Assembly (NCBI RefSeq): GCF_016638705.1
Contig: NZ_CP067341.1
Span: forward strand, 1,181,501-1,245,500
Length of the DNA stretch: 64,000 nucleotides
Source: Lysinibacillus agricola
Lineage (GTDB): Bacteria > Bacillota > Bacilli > Bacillales_A > Planococcaceae
Direction of reading: 5' to 3'
Below the pieces are notes generated by a model. That model did no database searches and had not been told where the DNA came from. It saw only the letters and a program-made list of their open reading frames with translations. The translations under genes were made by a program, and so were the position numbers. Positions 16,511-25,853 of the stretch are shown here, piece by piece (the first letter of the stretch is position 1; each line of letters begins with the position of its first letter).

Positions 16511-17737
16511 TTATTTAAATAATATTTCTTTTGTATTGCGGTAGTCCGTTGGAGATATGCCAACATATTTTTTAAACGTAAGGCTGAAATAATTAGGTGT
16601 GTTAAAACCACAGATGGAGGAGATTTTTTCAATGGTGTAATCGTATTTTCGCAAATACGGCAGTGACTTGATGATACGTGTAAAGGCAACATAATCAACA
16701 AAATTCCGACCAGTCTCTTTTTTAAACAATCTACTAAAATGAGTAGGACTAAAGTTAATATACTTGGCAACATCACTGATTGTAATTTGTTCATCATAAT
16801 GTTCCTCTATATATTGGATACCCTTTTGGAGTTGTTCTTGCTTTGTTAAATCTTCATAAAACCGTATATGAATATTATGAACAGGTGGTTTTCTCCGCGC
16901 CTTTCGCGCTTGGCTATAGGATTCCTTGACTTGCATGGCGTCCTGAAAAACACCGCCAATTCCCATAAAAAGATGGATGCAATAATCTTTTTTTAACACT
17001 TCAATAACCTCAAGTAAACAAGCTAGCCCCTCAGACCAATGTTTAAATGATGTGTATTCATTAGGAATGCGCATAAGCAACAGTAAATAACGTTCAAAAT
17101 TTAAAAAGGACAACGGTGCTTTGTTAGCAAAGTTCTGACGAAACACATTTGTTATAACACTGCTCGCATCATGAGGGACAGGTCGATCTTCATTCACATC
17201 TATATAGCCCTGAATTAAAAACACGATATTTGGAATACAGTGTTTCGATAAAAAAGAGGCAGACTGGATGATTTCCTGCTCATTTTCAACTTCTCCTCGA
17301 ATAAGTCGTTTTAAAAAGGCTTCTCGGAAAGGTGAAGTATGATCTTGCGAAATTTGCTGTGATAGCTCAAGCATTGTAAGAGTACTCTCCTGCTTTTCTT
17401 TATAGGACGTATAAAGCTTTTTAACAATTCGTAGAAATTTTGCTTTCTGTAATGGTTTTATGAGAAGTGCGGGCAAATTTAGTTCAATCGCTATACCAGT
17501 TGAGTAGGTAAGGTGTTCTGCAACAATAGGGACAATTATACTATTAGGATAATTTCTTTTTAACCGATTTATCTTTACCCAGTCAAATAAGCGGTTGATT
17601 TCATAGACAATGATGGCGACATCTTCTGTTTTGGGTTCTTCACAGTTCGAAAATGTATTAGGTAGAAATTCTTCTAGCCAGTAGCCCATTTGTTGTTTTG
17701 TATTTGAATTTTCAATGTACCAAACAATATTTAAAAT
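16511..17737 (-). CDS. Response regulator with degenerate receiver and AraC-type DNA-binding domain
   Basis: The C-terminal 100 residues form a two-HTH AraC domain (ITISDVAKYINFSPTHFSRL, then YTIEKISSICGFNTPNYFSL). The N-terminal ~115 residues look like a receiver, ending in the conserved Lys-Pro (ALLIKPLQKAKFLRIVKKLY), but the acidic pocket and phospho-Asp are not obvious. ATG 17689 has no ribosome binding site and cuts off the first receiver strand. Extending upstream adds LNIVWYIENSNTKQQ, and the only start with a ribosome binding site (GGGAG, 8 bp) is an ATT at 17737, giving 408 residues. No partner kinase is in the window. It is divergent from the DUF485-symporter pair and probably controls it. 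Confidence 0.8.
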   Translation of the reverse strand: MLNIVWYIENSNTKQQMGYWLEEFLPNTFSNCEEPKTEDVAIIVYEINRLFDWVKINRLKRNYPNSIIVPIVAEHLTYSTGIAIELNLPALLIKPLQKAKFLRIVKKLYTSYKEKQESTLTMLELSQQISQDHTSPFREAFLKRLIRGEVENEQEIIQSASFLSKHCIPNIVFLIQGYIDVNEDRPVPHDASSVITNVFRQNFANKAPLSFLNFERYLLLLMRIPNEYTSFKHWSEGLACLLEVIEVLKKDYCIHLFMGIGGVFQDAMQVKESYSQARKARRKPPVHNIHIRFYEDLTKQEQLQKGIQYIEEHYDEQITISDVAKYINFSPTHFSRLFKKETGRNFVDYVAFTRIIKSLPYLRKYDYTIEKISSICGFNTPNYFSLTFKKYVGISPTDYRNTKEILFK

Positions 17738-17923
17738 GCTAACAGCTCCCTTCTATTGAAATAAAAAACAATAAAAACATTTTAACTTAAAATAGCATTT
17801 TTTTGTACTAATACAGCAATATTTTGTAACTATATTATAGGTTAAATAGAATAGAATAATTGTAGTGAATAATAATTTGAAATTTCAGATAATTATTTAC
17901 CATACAGAAAGGGGAGTTTAAAT

Positions 17924-18259
17924 ATGGCAGAAGTAGGGAGTCATGATTATGAATACGTGGAAGCAGGAACCATAAATGTGAGGGATCTTCCGCCACTGGA
18001 TGCAACTACTAACAAAATTATGAAAGATGAGTTTACTACAGGTTTTGGCTTAACGGTATTTTATTTCATTTTAATTTTTAGCATTCCAGTTATGAACTGG
18101 TTCGCTCCAGAATTTGCTTTTAAGAAAATTTGGGGCGGTATGACAATTACATGGTTTGTGACAACAGTCGTTATGATGGCAATGGCTTTTATTATTGCTT
18201 ATGTGCATACAGCATTGTACGAAAAACGCCTAAAGAAATACGAAATACTTAATAAGTAG
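17924..18259 (+). CDS. DUF485 family small membrane protein
   Basis: A 111-residue protein with two membrane segments (about 45-65 and 78-100) and a cytoplasmic basic end (YEKRLKKYEILNK). DUF485 proteins (YjcH in E. coli, YwcB in B. subtilis) are almost always encoded directly before an acetate/solute symporter, as here, and are thought to assist it. The start ATG 17924 follows AAAGGGGAG. It lies 25 bp before the symporter gene, so both form one operon. Confidence 0.88.
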   Translation: MAEVGSHDYEYVEAGTINVRDLPPLDATTNKIMKDEFTTGFGLTVFYFILIFSIPVMNWFAPEFAFKKIWGGMTITWFVTTVVMMAMAFIIAYVHTALYEKRLKKYEILNK

Positions 18260-18284
18260 TTTTAGCTAAGGGGGGATATGTTGA

Positions 18285-19853
18285 ATGATGAAAGCTCTAT
18301 TAGAACCGAAGATGTTAATGACTATTGCTTTAATGGGAACAATTGTATACATTACGTATTTAACGAAAAGAAATGCAACGGCATCCGATTTCTTTGTTGG
18401 GGGACGAAGTTTTGGATGGTTTACAAATGGTTCGGCAATTGGAGGAGACTATTTAAGTGCGGCTACTTTTCTTGGGATAGCTGGTTTAACTTTTCAATTA
18501 GGGTATGATGGTGCTTATTATGCATTTTGCTTCTCCATTGGATTAACACTGTTAGCTATTTTCGTAGCTGGTCCATTAAGACGCTTCGGCGCATTTACTG
18601 TTGCTGATTTTTTAGCCTATCGTTTTCATAGTAGACGAGCTCGGTTAGTAGCAGTAGCTGTAGTTTTGGCGATTTCTGGTTTTTATGCAGCGCCACAATT
18701 ATTAGGGGCAGCACAAATTTTAAGTATGTTTTTTGGCACCTCTTATGAATTCGGGATCATCTTTACATGTATTGTAATGATTTTCTATGTAGGAATAGGC
18801 GGTATGAAAGGAACAACAATTAACCAAGCTTTAGAGCTTTGGATTCGCCTCGGTGCGTTTATTGTTATGTTGATTGCAGCAATGTATAGTGGTTTACATT
18901 ACGATAAAATTTTAGCAGCTATTAATTCATTCAGCGGTCCTATTACAGGAACCTCACCATACGCTTTAGATGGAAGTGATATTAATTTTGATGGTGCTGC
19001 ATGGACTGGGACAGGCTTTTATTTCCCAACATTTTGGCAAACTATCAGTATGACAATAGGTTTAGCATTAGGTACAATTGGTCTGCCACATATATTACTA
19101 AGATTTTATACGAATCCAAGTGCGAAGGCAGCTCGTAAATCAGCCCTTATGGCGATTGGAATTGCAAGTGCGTTTTTCTTATTAGCTGTATATTTGGGTG
19201 CCGTAGGTCGATCTATTTTTATCTCAGGTACAGCAAGTGAGGAAGTAATGCGTGATTTAGTGCTTGGCGGGAACAATATGGTTATTCCAACAACTGCACT
19301 TGCATTAGGAGGTAAATGGCTGCTTGGGCTGGTCATAGCAGGGGCATTTGCGGCGATATTCTCAAATTTATCAGGATTATTTATTACAAGCTCAGGTGCA
19401 TTAGCCCATGATTTATATGCAAGCATTATGAAAAAGGATATTACAGAAAAACAACGAGTGATTGCAGGGAAAGTAGCAATTGTTATATTAGGTATTTTAT
19501 ATGGAGTATTAGGCTTACTTGTTAAGGATGCATCCATTGGACATTTAGTCGCTCTAGCCTTTACTGTTGCGGCGAGTACATTTACACCAATATTCATTTT
19601 AGGTATTTGGTGGAGAGGAATGACAGAGAAAGGAGCAATTGCAGGTTTACTAATTGGACTTGGCGTATCCATGTGGATGATTTTCCTACCAGGAACACTA
19701 CCAAGTTTCTTACAATTTAAAATTCCTGGCATTGTGACAGTACCAGTTGGCTTCTTATCGGTTGTTATTGTGTCATTATTAGATCGAAAAGTACCAGCTG
19801 ATGTCAATGATTTCATGAAGCGTGTGCATTCAAAAGAATCTGAAACAGCCTAA
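18285..19853 (+). CDS. Sodium:solute symporter family permease (ActP/YwcA type)
   Basis: A 522-residue member of the SSS family with about 13 membrane segments. FFVGGRSFGWFTNGSAIGGD near residue 33 and the sodium-site region GLPHILLRFYTNPSAKAARK (about 265) are typical of the ActP-like branch that takes up acetate or other monocarboxylates with sodium. The substrate cannot be read from sequence. Pairing with a DUF485 gene supports the ActP/YwcA grouping. Two adjacent ATG codons (18285 and 18288) follow AAGGGGGGA; either may be used. A strong terminator follows. Confidence 0.88.
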   Translation: MMKALLEPKMLMTIALMGTIVYITYLTKRNATASDFFVGGRSFGWFTNGSAIGGDYLSAATFLGIAGLTFQLGYDGAYYAFCFSIGLTLLAIFVAGPLRRFGAFTVADFLAYRFHSRRARLVAVAVVLAISGFYAAPQLLGAAQILSMFFGTSYEFGIIFTCIVMIFYVGIGGMKGTTINQALELWIRLGAFIVMLIAAMYSGLHYDKILAAINSFSGPITGTSPYALDGSDINFDGAAWTGTGFYFPTFWQTISMTIGLALGTIGLPHILLRFYTNPSAKAARKSALMAIGIASAFFLLAVYLGAVGRSIFISGTASEEVMRDLVLGGNNMVIPTTALALGGKWLLGLVIAGAFAAIFSNLSGLFITSSGALAHDLYASIMKKDITEKQRVIAGKVAIVILGILYGVLGLLVKDASIGHLVALAFTVAASTFTPIFILGIWWRGMTEKGAIAGLLIGLGVSMWMIFLPGTLPSFLQFKIPGIVTVPVGFLSVVIVSLLDRKVPADVNDFMKRVHSKESETA

Positions 19854-19876
19854 AAACGCAGCCTCGAATAAAAATT

Positions 19877-19923
19877 AAAAGCTATTGCCATTACTTATAA
19901 AGTGATGGCAATAGCTTTTTTTG
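19877..19923 (+). terminator. Terminator after the symporter gene
   Basis: GCTATTGCCATTAC pairs with GTGATGGCAATAGC (one G-U) around TTATAAA, flanked by A and T runs. It starts about 25 bp after the stop codon and is likely bidirectional. Confidence 0.92.
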
Positions 19924-19924
19924 T

Positions 19925-21110
19925 AGGAACGAAGTGATGGTAGAAACCAGAGTGACGGAAAGAAGGACGAAAGCGACGGATAGAAATCAGAGCGACGGAA
20001 AGAAAGCCGAGAGTGACGGAAAGAAGGGCCAAAGCGACGGAAAGAAAGCCGAGAGCGACGGAAAGAAGAGCCGAAGCGACGGATAGAAATCAGAGCGACG
20101 GAAAGAAGAGTCAAAGCGCCGGAAAGAAAGCCGAGAGCGACGGAAAGAAGAGCCGAAGCGACGGATAGAAATCAGAGCGACGGAAAGAAGAGCCAAAGCG
20201 ACGGAAAAAAAGCCGAGAGTGACGGAAAGAAGAGTCAAAGCGACGGATAGAAATCAGAGCGACGGAAAGAAGAGTCGAAGTGACGGAAAGAAAGGCGAGA
20301 GCGACGGAAGGAAGAGCCGAAGCGACGGATGGAAACCAGAGCGACGGAAAGAAGAGTCAAAGCGCCGGAAAGAAAGCTGAGAGTAACGGAAAGAAGAGTC
20401 AAAGCGCCGGAAAGAAAGCTGAGAGTAACGGAAAGAAGAGTCAAAGCGCCGGAAAGAAAGCTGAGAGTAACGGAAAGAAGAGTCAAAGCGACGGAAAAAA
20501 AGCCGAGAGCGACGGATGGAAACCAGAGCGACGGAAAGAAGAGTCAAAGTGACGGAAAGAAAGGCGAGAGCGACGGAAGGAAGAGCCGAAGCGACGGAAA
20601 GAAGAGTCAAAGCGCCGGAAAGAAAGCTGAGAGTAACGGAAAGAAGAGTCAAAGCGACGGAAAGAAAGGCGAGAGCGACGGAAGGAAGAACCGAAGCGAC
20701 GGATAGAAATCAGAGCGACGGAAGGAAGAGGCGAAGCGACGAAAAGAAAGGCGAGAGCGACGGAAGGAAGAGCCAAAGCGACGGATGGAAACCAGAGCGA
20801 TGGAAAGAAGAGTCAAAGCGACGGAAAGAAAGCCGAGAGCGACGGAAAGAAGAGCCAAAGCGACAGATAGAAATCAGAGCGACGGAAAGAAGAGTCAAAG
20901 CGACGGAAAGAAGAGTCGAAGCGACGGATAGAAATCAGAGCGACGGAAAGAAGAGCCAAAGCGACGGAAAAAAAGCCGAGAGCGACGGAAAGAAGAGCCA
21001 AAGCGACGGAAAAAAAGCCGAGAGCGACGGAAAGAAGAGTCAAAGCGACGGAAAAAAAGCCGAGAGCGACGGAAAAAAAGCCAAAGCGCCGGACAGCTCA
21101 ACAAACACCC
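19925..21110 (+). repeat. Degenerate 21/19-bp minisatellite, about 1.2 kb
   Basis: More than fifty units share a CGACGGAAAGAA core. Most are 21 bp (AGCGACGGAAAGAAGAGTCAA and relatives such as AGCGCCGGAAAGAAAGCTGAG). A minority are 19 bp (AGCGACGGATAGAAATCAG, AGCGACGGATGGAAACCAG) and shift the frame. Higher-order blocks recur. The plus strand is almost all purine. Frames on both strands give 7-residue repeats (SDGKKSQ on plus, SVALISI-like on minus), but no ribosome binding site or stable frame supports a gene. It lies between two transcription units. Confidence 0.92.
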
Positions 21111-21165
21111 ACAGGAAAGCACCCAGTCGGAGCAAAAATCTACCCCACACAAAGGTGATGATCCA
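21111..21165 (+). repeat. Right-end remnant of a GTTGATT/AATCAAC element
   Basis: ACAGGAAAGCACCCAGTCGG, then AGCAAAAATCTACCCCAC and GGTGATGATCC, match the right end and right flank of the full elements (AGGAAAGCGCCCAGTCGG..., AATCAACCCACG..., GGTGATGAGCC). This ties the minisatellite to the same element family. Confidence 0.65.
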
Positions 21166-21246
21166 TATTTTCATGCTATATTAGTTATTCTGAGATGGGC
21201 TGTTATGGTAGAATAGGTTAGATGTTGAGCGAACGGAGGAATGTCT

Positions 21247-21726
21247 GTGTATAAATATTATGGATTGGCTGCATTCGTGGTCCTTTTAGATCAATGGACA
21301 AAGTGGCTAATTGTGAAAAATATGGAGTTAAAGGAACGAATTTCAGTATGGGATCCATGGTTTGGGATATTGTCTCATCGAAATAGAGGAGCAGCATGGG
21401 GAATGTTAGAAGGACAAATGTGGTTATTTAGCATTGTCACGATAGGCGTAATTTGTGCCATCCTATATTTTTATCATAAAGAGGCTAAGGGTAAACCTAT
21501 TTTCCAAGTAGGCTTAATGTTTTTATTAGGCGGAGCGATAGGTAATTTTATTGACCGTTTATTTAGAGGTGAAGTGGTCGATTTTGTAAATGTCTTAATT
21601 CCGGTAATAAATTATGATTTCCCGATCTTCAATATTGCTGATGCAGCATTAACAATTGCAGTAGTCATATTAATGATTGGTTTAATCGTCGAAGATAAAA
21701 AAGAAAAGAAACAGGTGAAACAATGA
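21247..21726 (+). CDS. lspA: Lipoprotein signal peptidase (signal peptidase II)
   Basis: LspA is the membrane aspartic protease that removes signal peptides from lipoproteins after lipidation; clients here include the two OppA-type proteins. GNFIDRLFRGEVVDFV and FNIADAAL carry the two catalytic Asp residues, and NRGAAWG is the conserved periplasmic-side motif. Four membrane segments are visible. ATG 21241 lies only 1 bp after GGAGG, so GTG 21247 (7-bp spacing, product MYKYYGLAAFVV, 159 residues) is the better start. The stop overlaps the next start (ATGA). Confidence 0.93.
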   Translation: MYKYYGLAAFVVLLDQWTKWLIVKNMELKERISVWDPWFGILSHRNRGAAWGMLEGQMWLFSIVTIGVICAILYFYHKEAKGKPIFQVGLMFLLGGAIGNFIDRLFRGEVVDFVNVLIPVINYDFPIFNIADAALTIAVVILMIGLIVEDKKEKKQVKQ

Positions 21727-22634
21727 CGCAAGTATCATATACAATAGAAGAACAACAAAAGGGAGAGCGCATTGATAAGGCACTTTCGAGTGTGCAATCA
21801 GAATGGTCGCGTACACAAATTGGTAATTGGATTACTGAAGGTGTTGTCAAAGTAAATGGAGAGACTGTAAAGGCGAAGTATAAAGTAAGAGTGGGGGATA
21901 TTGTAGAAATTGATGTTCCTGAAGCAGAGCCTTTAGATGTCATTGCTGAAAACTTGGACCTTGATATTGTTTATGAGGATGCAGATGTCCTTGTTGTGAA
22001 TAAACCAAAAGGCATGGTCGTACACCCAGCACCTGGACATATGACAGGTACGCTAGTAAACGGCTTAATGTATCATTGTCAAGATTTATCAGGCATTAAT
22101 GGCGTTATGCGTCCGGGAATTGTGCATCGTATTGATAAGGATACATCAGGATTATTGATGGTTGCTAAAAATGATGCAGCTCATGAATCGTTAGTGAATC
22201 AGTTAGTCAATAAAACAGTGACACGAAAATATACTGCGCTAGTACACGGGCATATTGCACATGATAAAGGCACAATTGATGCACCGATTGGACGCGACCA
22301 AAAAGATCGTCAAAAACAAGCAGTTGTCGATAAAGGTAAACATGCAGTAACTCACTTCCAAGTTATCGAACGCTTTGGCGACTATACACTATTGGAATGT
22401 CGTTTAGAAACAGGACGAACTCATCAAATTCGCGTGCATATGAATTATATTGGATACCCACTTGTTGGCGATCCAAAATATGGACCAAAAAAGACAATAG
22501 ATTTTGGTGGACAAGTATTACATGCTGGAATTTTAGGATTCGATCACCCTACATCTGGCGAATATATGGAGTTCGAAGCACCAATTCCTGTTGATTATGA
22601 ACAATTATTAAATGATTTACGAAATATGCATTGA
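21723..22634 (+). CDS. ylyB: RluD-type 23S rRNA pseudouridine synthase
   Basis: A 303-residue pseudouridine synthase with an N-terminal S4 domain (about 15-75: ERIDKALSSVQSEWSRTQIG) and a catalytic domain with HRIDKDTSGLLMVAKN, where the Asp of RIDKDTSG is the nucleophile. GRTHQIRVHM and NKPKGMVVHPAPGH are the other signature segments. Members of the RluD group modify uridines in 23S rRNA helix 69; the exact target here is inferred. Its ATG overlaps the lspA stop. The promoter of the pyr operon starts inside its stop codon region. Confidence 0.92.
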   Translation: MTQVSYTIEEQQKGERIDKALSSVQSEWSRTQIGNWITEGVVKVNGETVKAKYKVRVGDIVEIDVPEAEPLDVIAENLDLDIVYEDADVLVVNKPKGMVVHPAPGHMTGTLVNGLMYHCQDLSGINGVMRPGIVHRIDKDTSGLLMVAKNDAAHESLVNQLVNKTVTRKYTALVHGHIAHDKGTIDAPIGRDQKDRQKQAVVDKGKHAVTHFQVIERFGDYTLLECRLETGRTHQIRVHMNYIGYPLVGDPKYGPKKTIDFGGQVLHAGILGFDHPTSGEYMEFEAPIPVDYEQLLNDLRNMH

Positions 22635-22659
22635 CGTATAGTAAAAGAAGGTCTATACT
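22631..22659 (+). promoter_or_regulatory. Sigma-A promoter of the pyr operon
   Basis: TTGACG (22631-22636), 17 bp, TATACT (22654-22659). The -35 overlaps the ylyB stop codon. This places the transcription start near 22666, about 40 nt before the PyrR-binding sequence. Confidence 0.8.
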
Positions 22660-22705
22660 AACGAAAGTGAATGAACAACTTAACTAAATATTCACCTTTA
22701 ATGGC

Positions 22706-23417
<712 letters not shown>

Positions 23418-23437
23418 CTATAAAGTGAGGAAACACC

Positions 23438-24769
23438 ATGTCAAATGCTGTATTAGATATTAACGATAAACCGACCCCAGTCCAACTACTGACATTAAGT
23501 TTCCAACACATGTTTGCTATGTTTGGGTCAACGATCTTAGTTCCTCAGCTGGTAGGGCTTAGTCCAGCAATTGCCCTTTTAACGAGTGGGATTGCTACAC
23601 TTGTTTTCTTATTAGTGACACAGTTTAAAGTGCCGGCCTATCTAGGTTCATCATTTGCTTTCATCTCACCAATTTTAATCGCAGCGAATGGATTGGATGC
23701 AAATAAAGCTAGTGTGAATCCCGGGAATGCTATGATTGGGGCACTAGCGGTCGGTCTAGTTTACGGAATTGTGTCTTTAATCATTTGGAAGACGGGCTAT
23801 AAGTGGTTAATGCGTTTGCTACCACCAATTGTTGTCGCACCCGTTATTATCGTAATTGGTTTAGGATTGTCAGGTACAGCAGTAAATATGGCAATGAATA
23901 TAAATGTAGAACAGCTCAATGAGGCAACTGGAGTTGTTGAAACAGTATCTCAATACAGTGGATTACACTTTTCAGCAGCTTTAGTCACGTTATTAGCAGC
24001 GATTATTTTCACGGTATACTTTAAAAATATTTTAAGTGCTATGCCTATTCTGATGGGTCTAATTGTTGGGTATATCTATTCAGTATTTATCGGAATTGTT
24101 GATTTCACTCCAGTAAAAGAAGCATCATTTTTCGCTTTACCGGATTTTTTGATTCCAGGTGTGGACTATGAATTCAATATTACAGCTAAAATTTTACTTG
24201 CAATGGTACCAATCGTCATCGTAACGATTTCAGAACATATTGGTCACCAATTAGTTTTGGGGAAAGTAGTAAATCGAAATTATGTAAAAGATCCAGGCCT
24301 TCATCGCTCCATTTTAGGGGATGGTTTAGGGACGTTACTGAGTGCTTTGATTGGCGGGCCGCCTAAAACAACATACGGTGAAAATATAGGTGTGTTAGCA
24401 ATCACACGTGTCTATTCCGTGTATGTTATCATGGGAGCAGCAGTCATTGCGATTGTCGTATCATTCTTTGGGAAAGCAATGGCATTCATTTCAACAATAC
24501 CGACCGCAGTTCTTGGTGGTATTTCAATCTTATTATTTGGTATTATCGCGTCTAGTGGTTTACGTATGCTAGTTGAAAATAACGTAGACTTTGGAAATAA
24601 TCGAAACATGGTTATTGCATCTGTAATCTTAGTAGTAGGGATAGGCGGTGCTGCGCTTCGATTCTCTAATTCATTTGCCATTGAAGGTATGGCATTAGCA
24701 GCAATTATAGGTGTCATTTTAAACTTAGTATTACCAGGAAGAGATAAAGAAGTTGCAGAATATGATTAA
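23438..24769 (+). CDS. pyrP: Uracil permease
   Basis: A 443-residue nucleobase:cation symporter (NCS2/UraA family) with about 14 membrane segments. LTLSFQHMFAMFGSTILVP at residue 18 contains the conserved QH motif of the first membrane segment. SEHIGHQLVLGKVV and GGPPKTTYGENIG (about 300) are the substrate-site motifs. It imports uracil for salvage by PyrR or Upp. It lies 20 bp after pyrR with no attenuator between them, in contrast to B. subtilis, which has one there. Confidence 0.95.
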   Translation: MSNAVLDINDKPTPVQLLTLSFQHMFAMFGSTILVPQLVGLSPAIALLTSGIATLVFLLVTQFKVPAYLGSSFAFISPILIAANGLDANKASVNPGNAMIGALAVGLVYGIVSLIIWKTGYKWLMRLLPPIVVAPVIIVIGLGLSGTAVNMAMNINVEQLNEATGVVETVSQYSGLHFSAALVTLLAAIIFTVYFKNILSAMPILMGLIVGYIYSVFIGIVDFTPVKEASFFALPDFLIPGVDYEFNITAKILLAMVPIVIVTISEHIGHQLVLGKVVNRNYVKDPGLHRSILGDGLGTLLSALIGGPPKTTYGENIGVLAITRVYSVYVIMGAAVIAIVVSFFGKAMAFISTIPTAVLGGISILLFGIIASSGLRMLVENNVDFGNNRNMVIASVILVVGIGGAALRFSNSFAIEGMALAAIIGVILNLVLPGRDKEVAEYD

Positions 24770-24797
24770 TTAAATAAGTAGTACCTTTTAATGAATT

Positions 24798-24911
24798 GTC
24801 CAGAGAGGCAAAAAAAGGGAAGTTGTGGACAGGCTAAAAGTAGGAGTGTAACCTACTATAGTTTGTCACGCCTCCTTATGCCTCGTTGATGACATCAGCG
24901 GGGCTTTTACT
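24798..24911 (+). promoter_or_regulatory. PyrR-dependent attenuator 2, between pyrP and pyrB
   Basis: The PyrR-binding sequence GTCCAGAGAGGCAAAAAAAGG is at 24798-24818, here split as GTCCAGAGAGGC and AAAAAAAGG. The terminator is GCCTCGTTGATG with CATCAGCGGGGC (G-U pairs allowed) and TTTTA (24880-24908). AGTAGGAGTG/CACGCCTCC style pairings between them give the antiterminator. It lets UMP set the level of the biosynthetic genes separately from pyrR-pyrP. Confidence 0.93.
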
Positions 24912-24973
24912 TTAAATAAAGAACGAACGTTTTACATAGACGTTCATGACACACAACTTAATGGAGGTACATG

Positions 24974-25852
24974 ATGAAGAACTTATTATCGATGGAACAT
25001 TTAACAACTGAAGAGATTAATAACATCCTAAATCGTGCGCAAGCTTTTGAAAATGGTGAAGCATCATCGTTATCTCGAGCCTACAACGTAGCAAACTTAT
25101 TTTTTGAGCCGAGTACACGTACGAAAACGAGCTTTGAAATGGCAGAGCGTAAAATCGGCTGTACCGTTATCCCGTTTGATGCTGGCTTTTCGAGCGTGAC
25201 AAAAGGTGAAACGATGTACGATACGGTAAAGACATTAGAAATGATTGGCATGGATGCGGTAGTTATCCGAGCAAAAGAAGATGAGTATTACAATGAACTA
25301 CTTGAAGGTATCGATGTGGCAATCATTAACGCAGGTGACGGTGCTGGCCAGCATCCATCACAATCATTACTGGATCTTTATACAATAAAAAAAGAGTTTG
25401 GTTCTTTTGAAGGGTTGAATGTGACAATCGCTGGCGATATATCCCATAGCCGTGTAGCGAAATCGAATGCATTAGCATTACAGCGCTTGGGGGCAAATGT
25501 GCATTTCCTTTGTCCAGAAGAGTGGGCAGGCGGTTTCGAAGCGCATCATTCTTGGGATGATTTAATCGAAATAAGTGATGTCATCATGTTACTTCGTGTG
25601 CAGCATGAGCGTCATAAGGTTAATAAAAGCTTCTCAAAAGAGAGCTATCATGAAGAGTACGGTTTAACAATTGAACGTGAGAAACAAATGAAGGAAAAGG
25701 CAATTATTATGCATCCTGCACCGGTCAATCGCGATGTAGAGATTGCTTCTGAGCTAGTAGAGTGTGAGCGTTCTCGAATTTTCGAGCAGGTTCGAAATGG
25801 TGTATATACACGGATGGCTATAGTCGAAACAATTTTTAAAGGGAGAGAATAA
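24974..25852 (+). CDS. pyrB: Aspartate carbamoyltransferase catalytic subunit
   Basis: PyrB condenses carbamoyl phosphate and aspartate in the first committed step of UMP synthesis. It shows the carbamoyl-phosphate motif [13 protein letters not shown] (about 43-55), the [16 protein letters not shown] loop and [11 protein letters not shown]. The 292-residue enzyme stands alone without a PyrI regulatory subunit, as usual in Bacillales. Two ATG codons are adjacent; 24974 has 6-bp spacing from GGAGG and 24971 only 3, so I prefer 24974. Confidence 0.96.
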   Translation: MKNLLSMEHLTTEEINNILNRAQAFENGEASSLSRAYNVANLFFEPSTRTKTSFEMAERKIGCTVIPFDAGFSSVTKGETMYDTVKTLEMIGMDAVVIRAKEDEYYNELLEGIDVAIINAGDGAGQHPSQSLLDLYTIKKEFGSFEGLNVTIAGDISHSRVAKSNALALQRLGANVHFLCPEEWAGGFEAHHSWDDLIEISDVIMLLRVQHERHKVNKSFSKESYHEEYGLTIEREKQMKEKAIIMHPAPVNRDVEIASELVECERSRIFEQVRNGVYTRMAIVETIFKGRE

Positions 25853-25853
25853 C

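Noticed and set aside
20280..21184. Long plus-strand frames with SDGKKSQ-type repeats, and minus-strand frames with LLSVAL repeats
   Set aside because: They are by-products of the 21-bp minisatellite, appear on both strands at once, have no ribosome binding site, and the 19-bp units break the frames.
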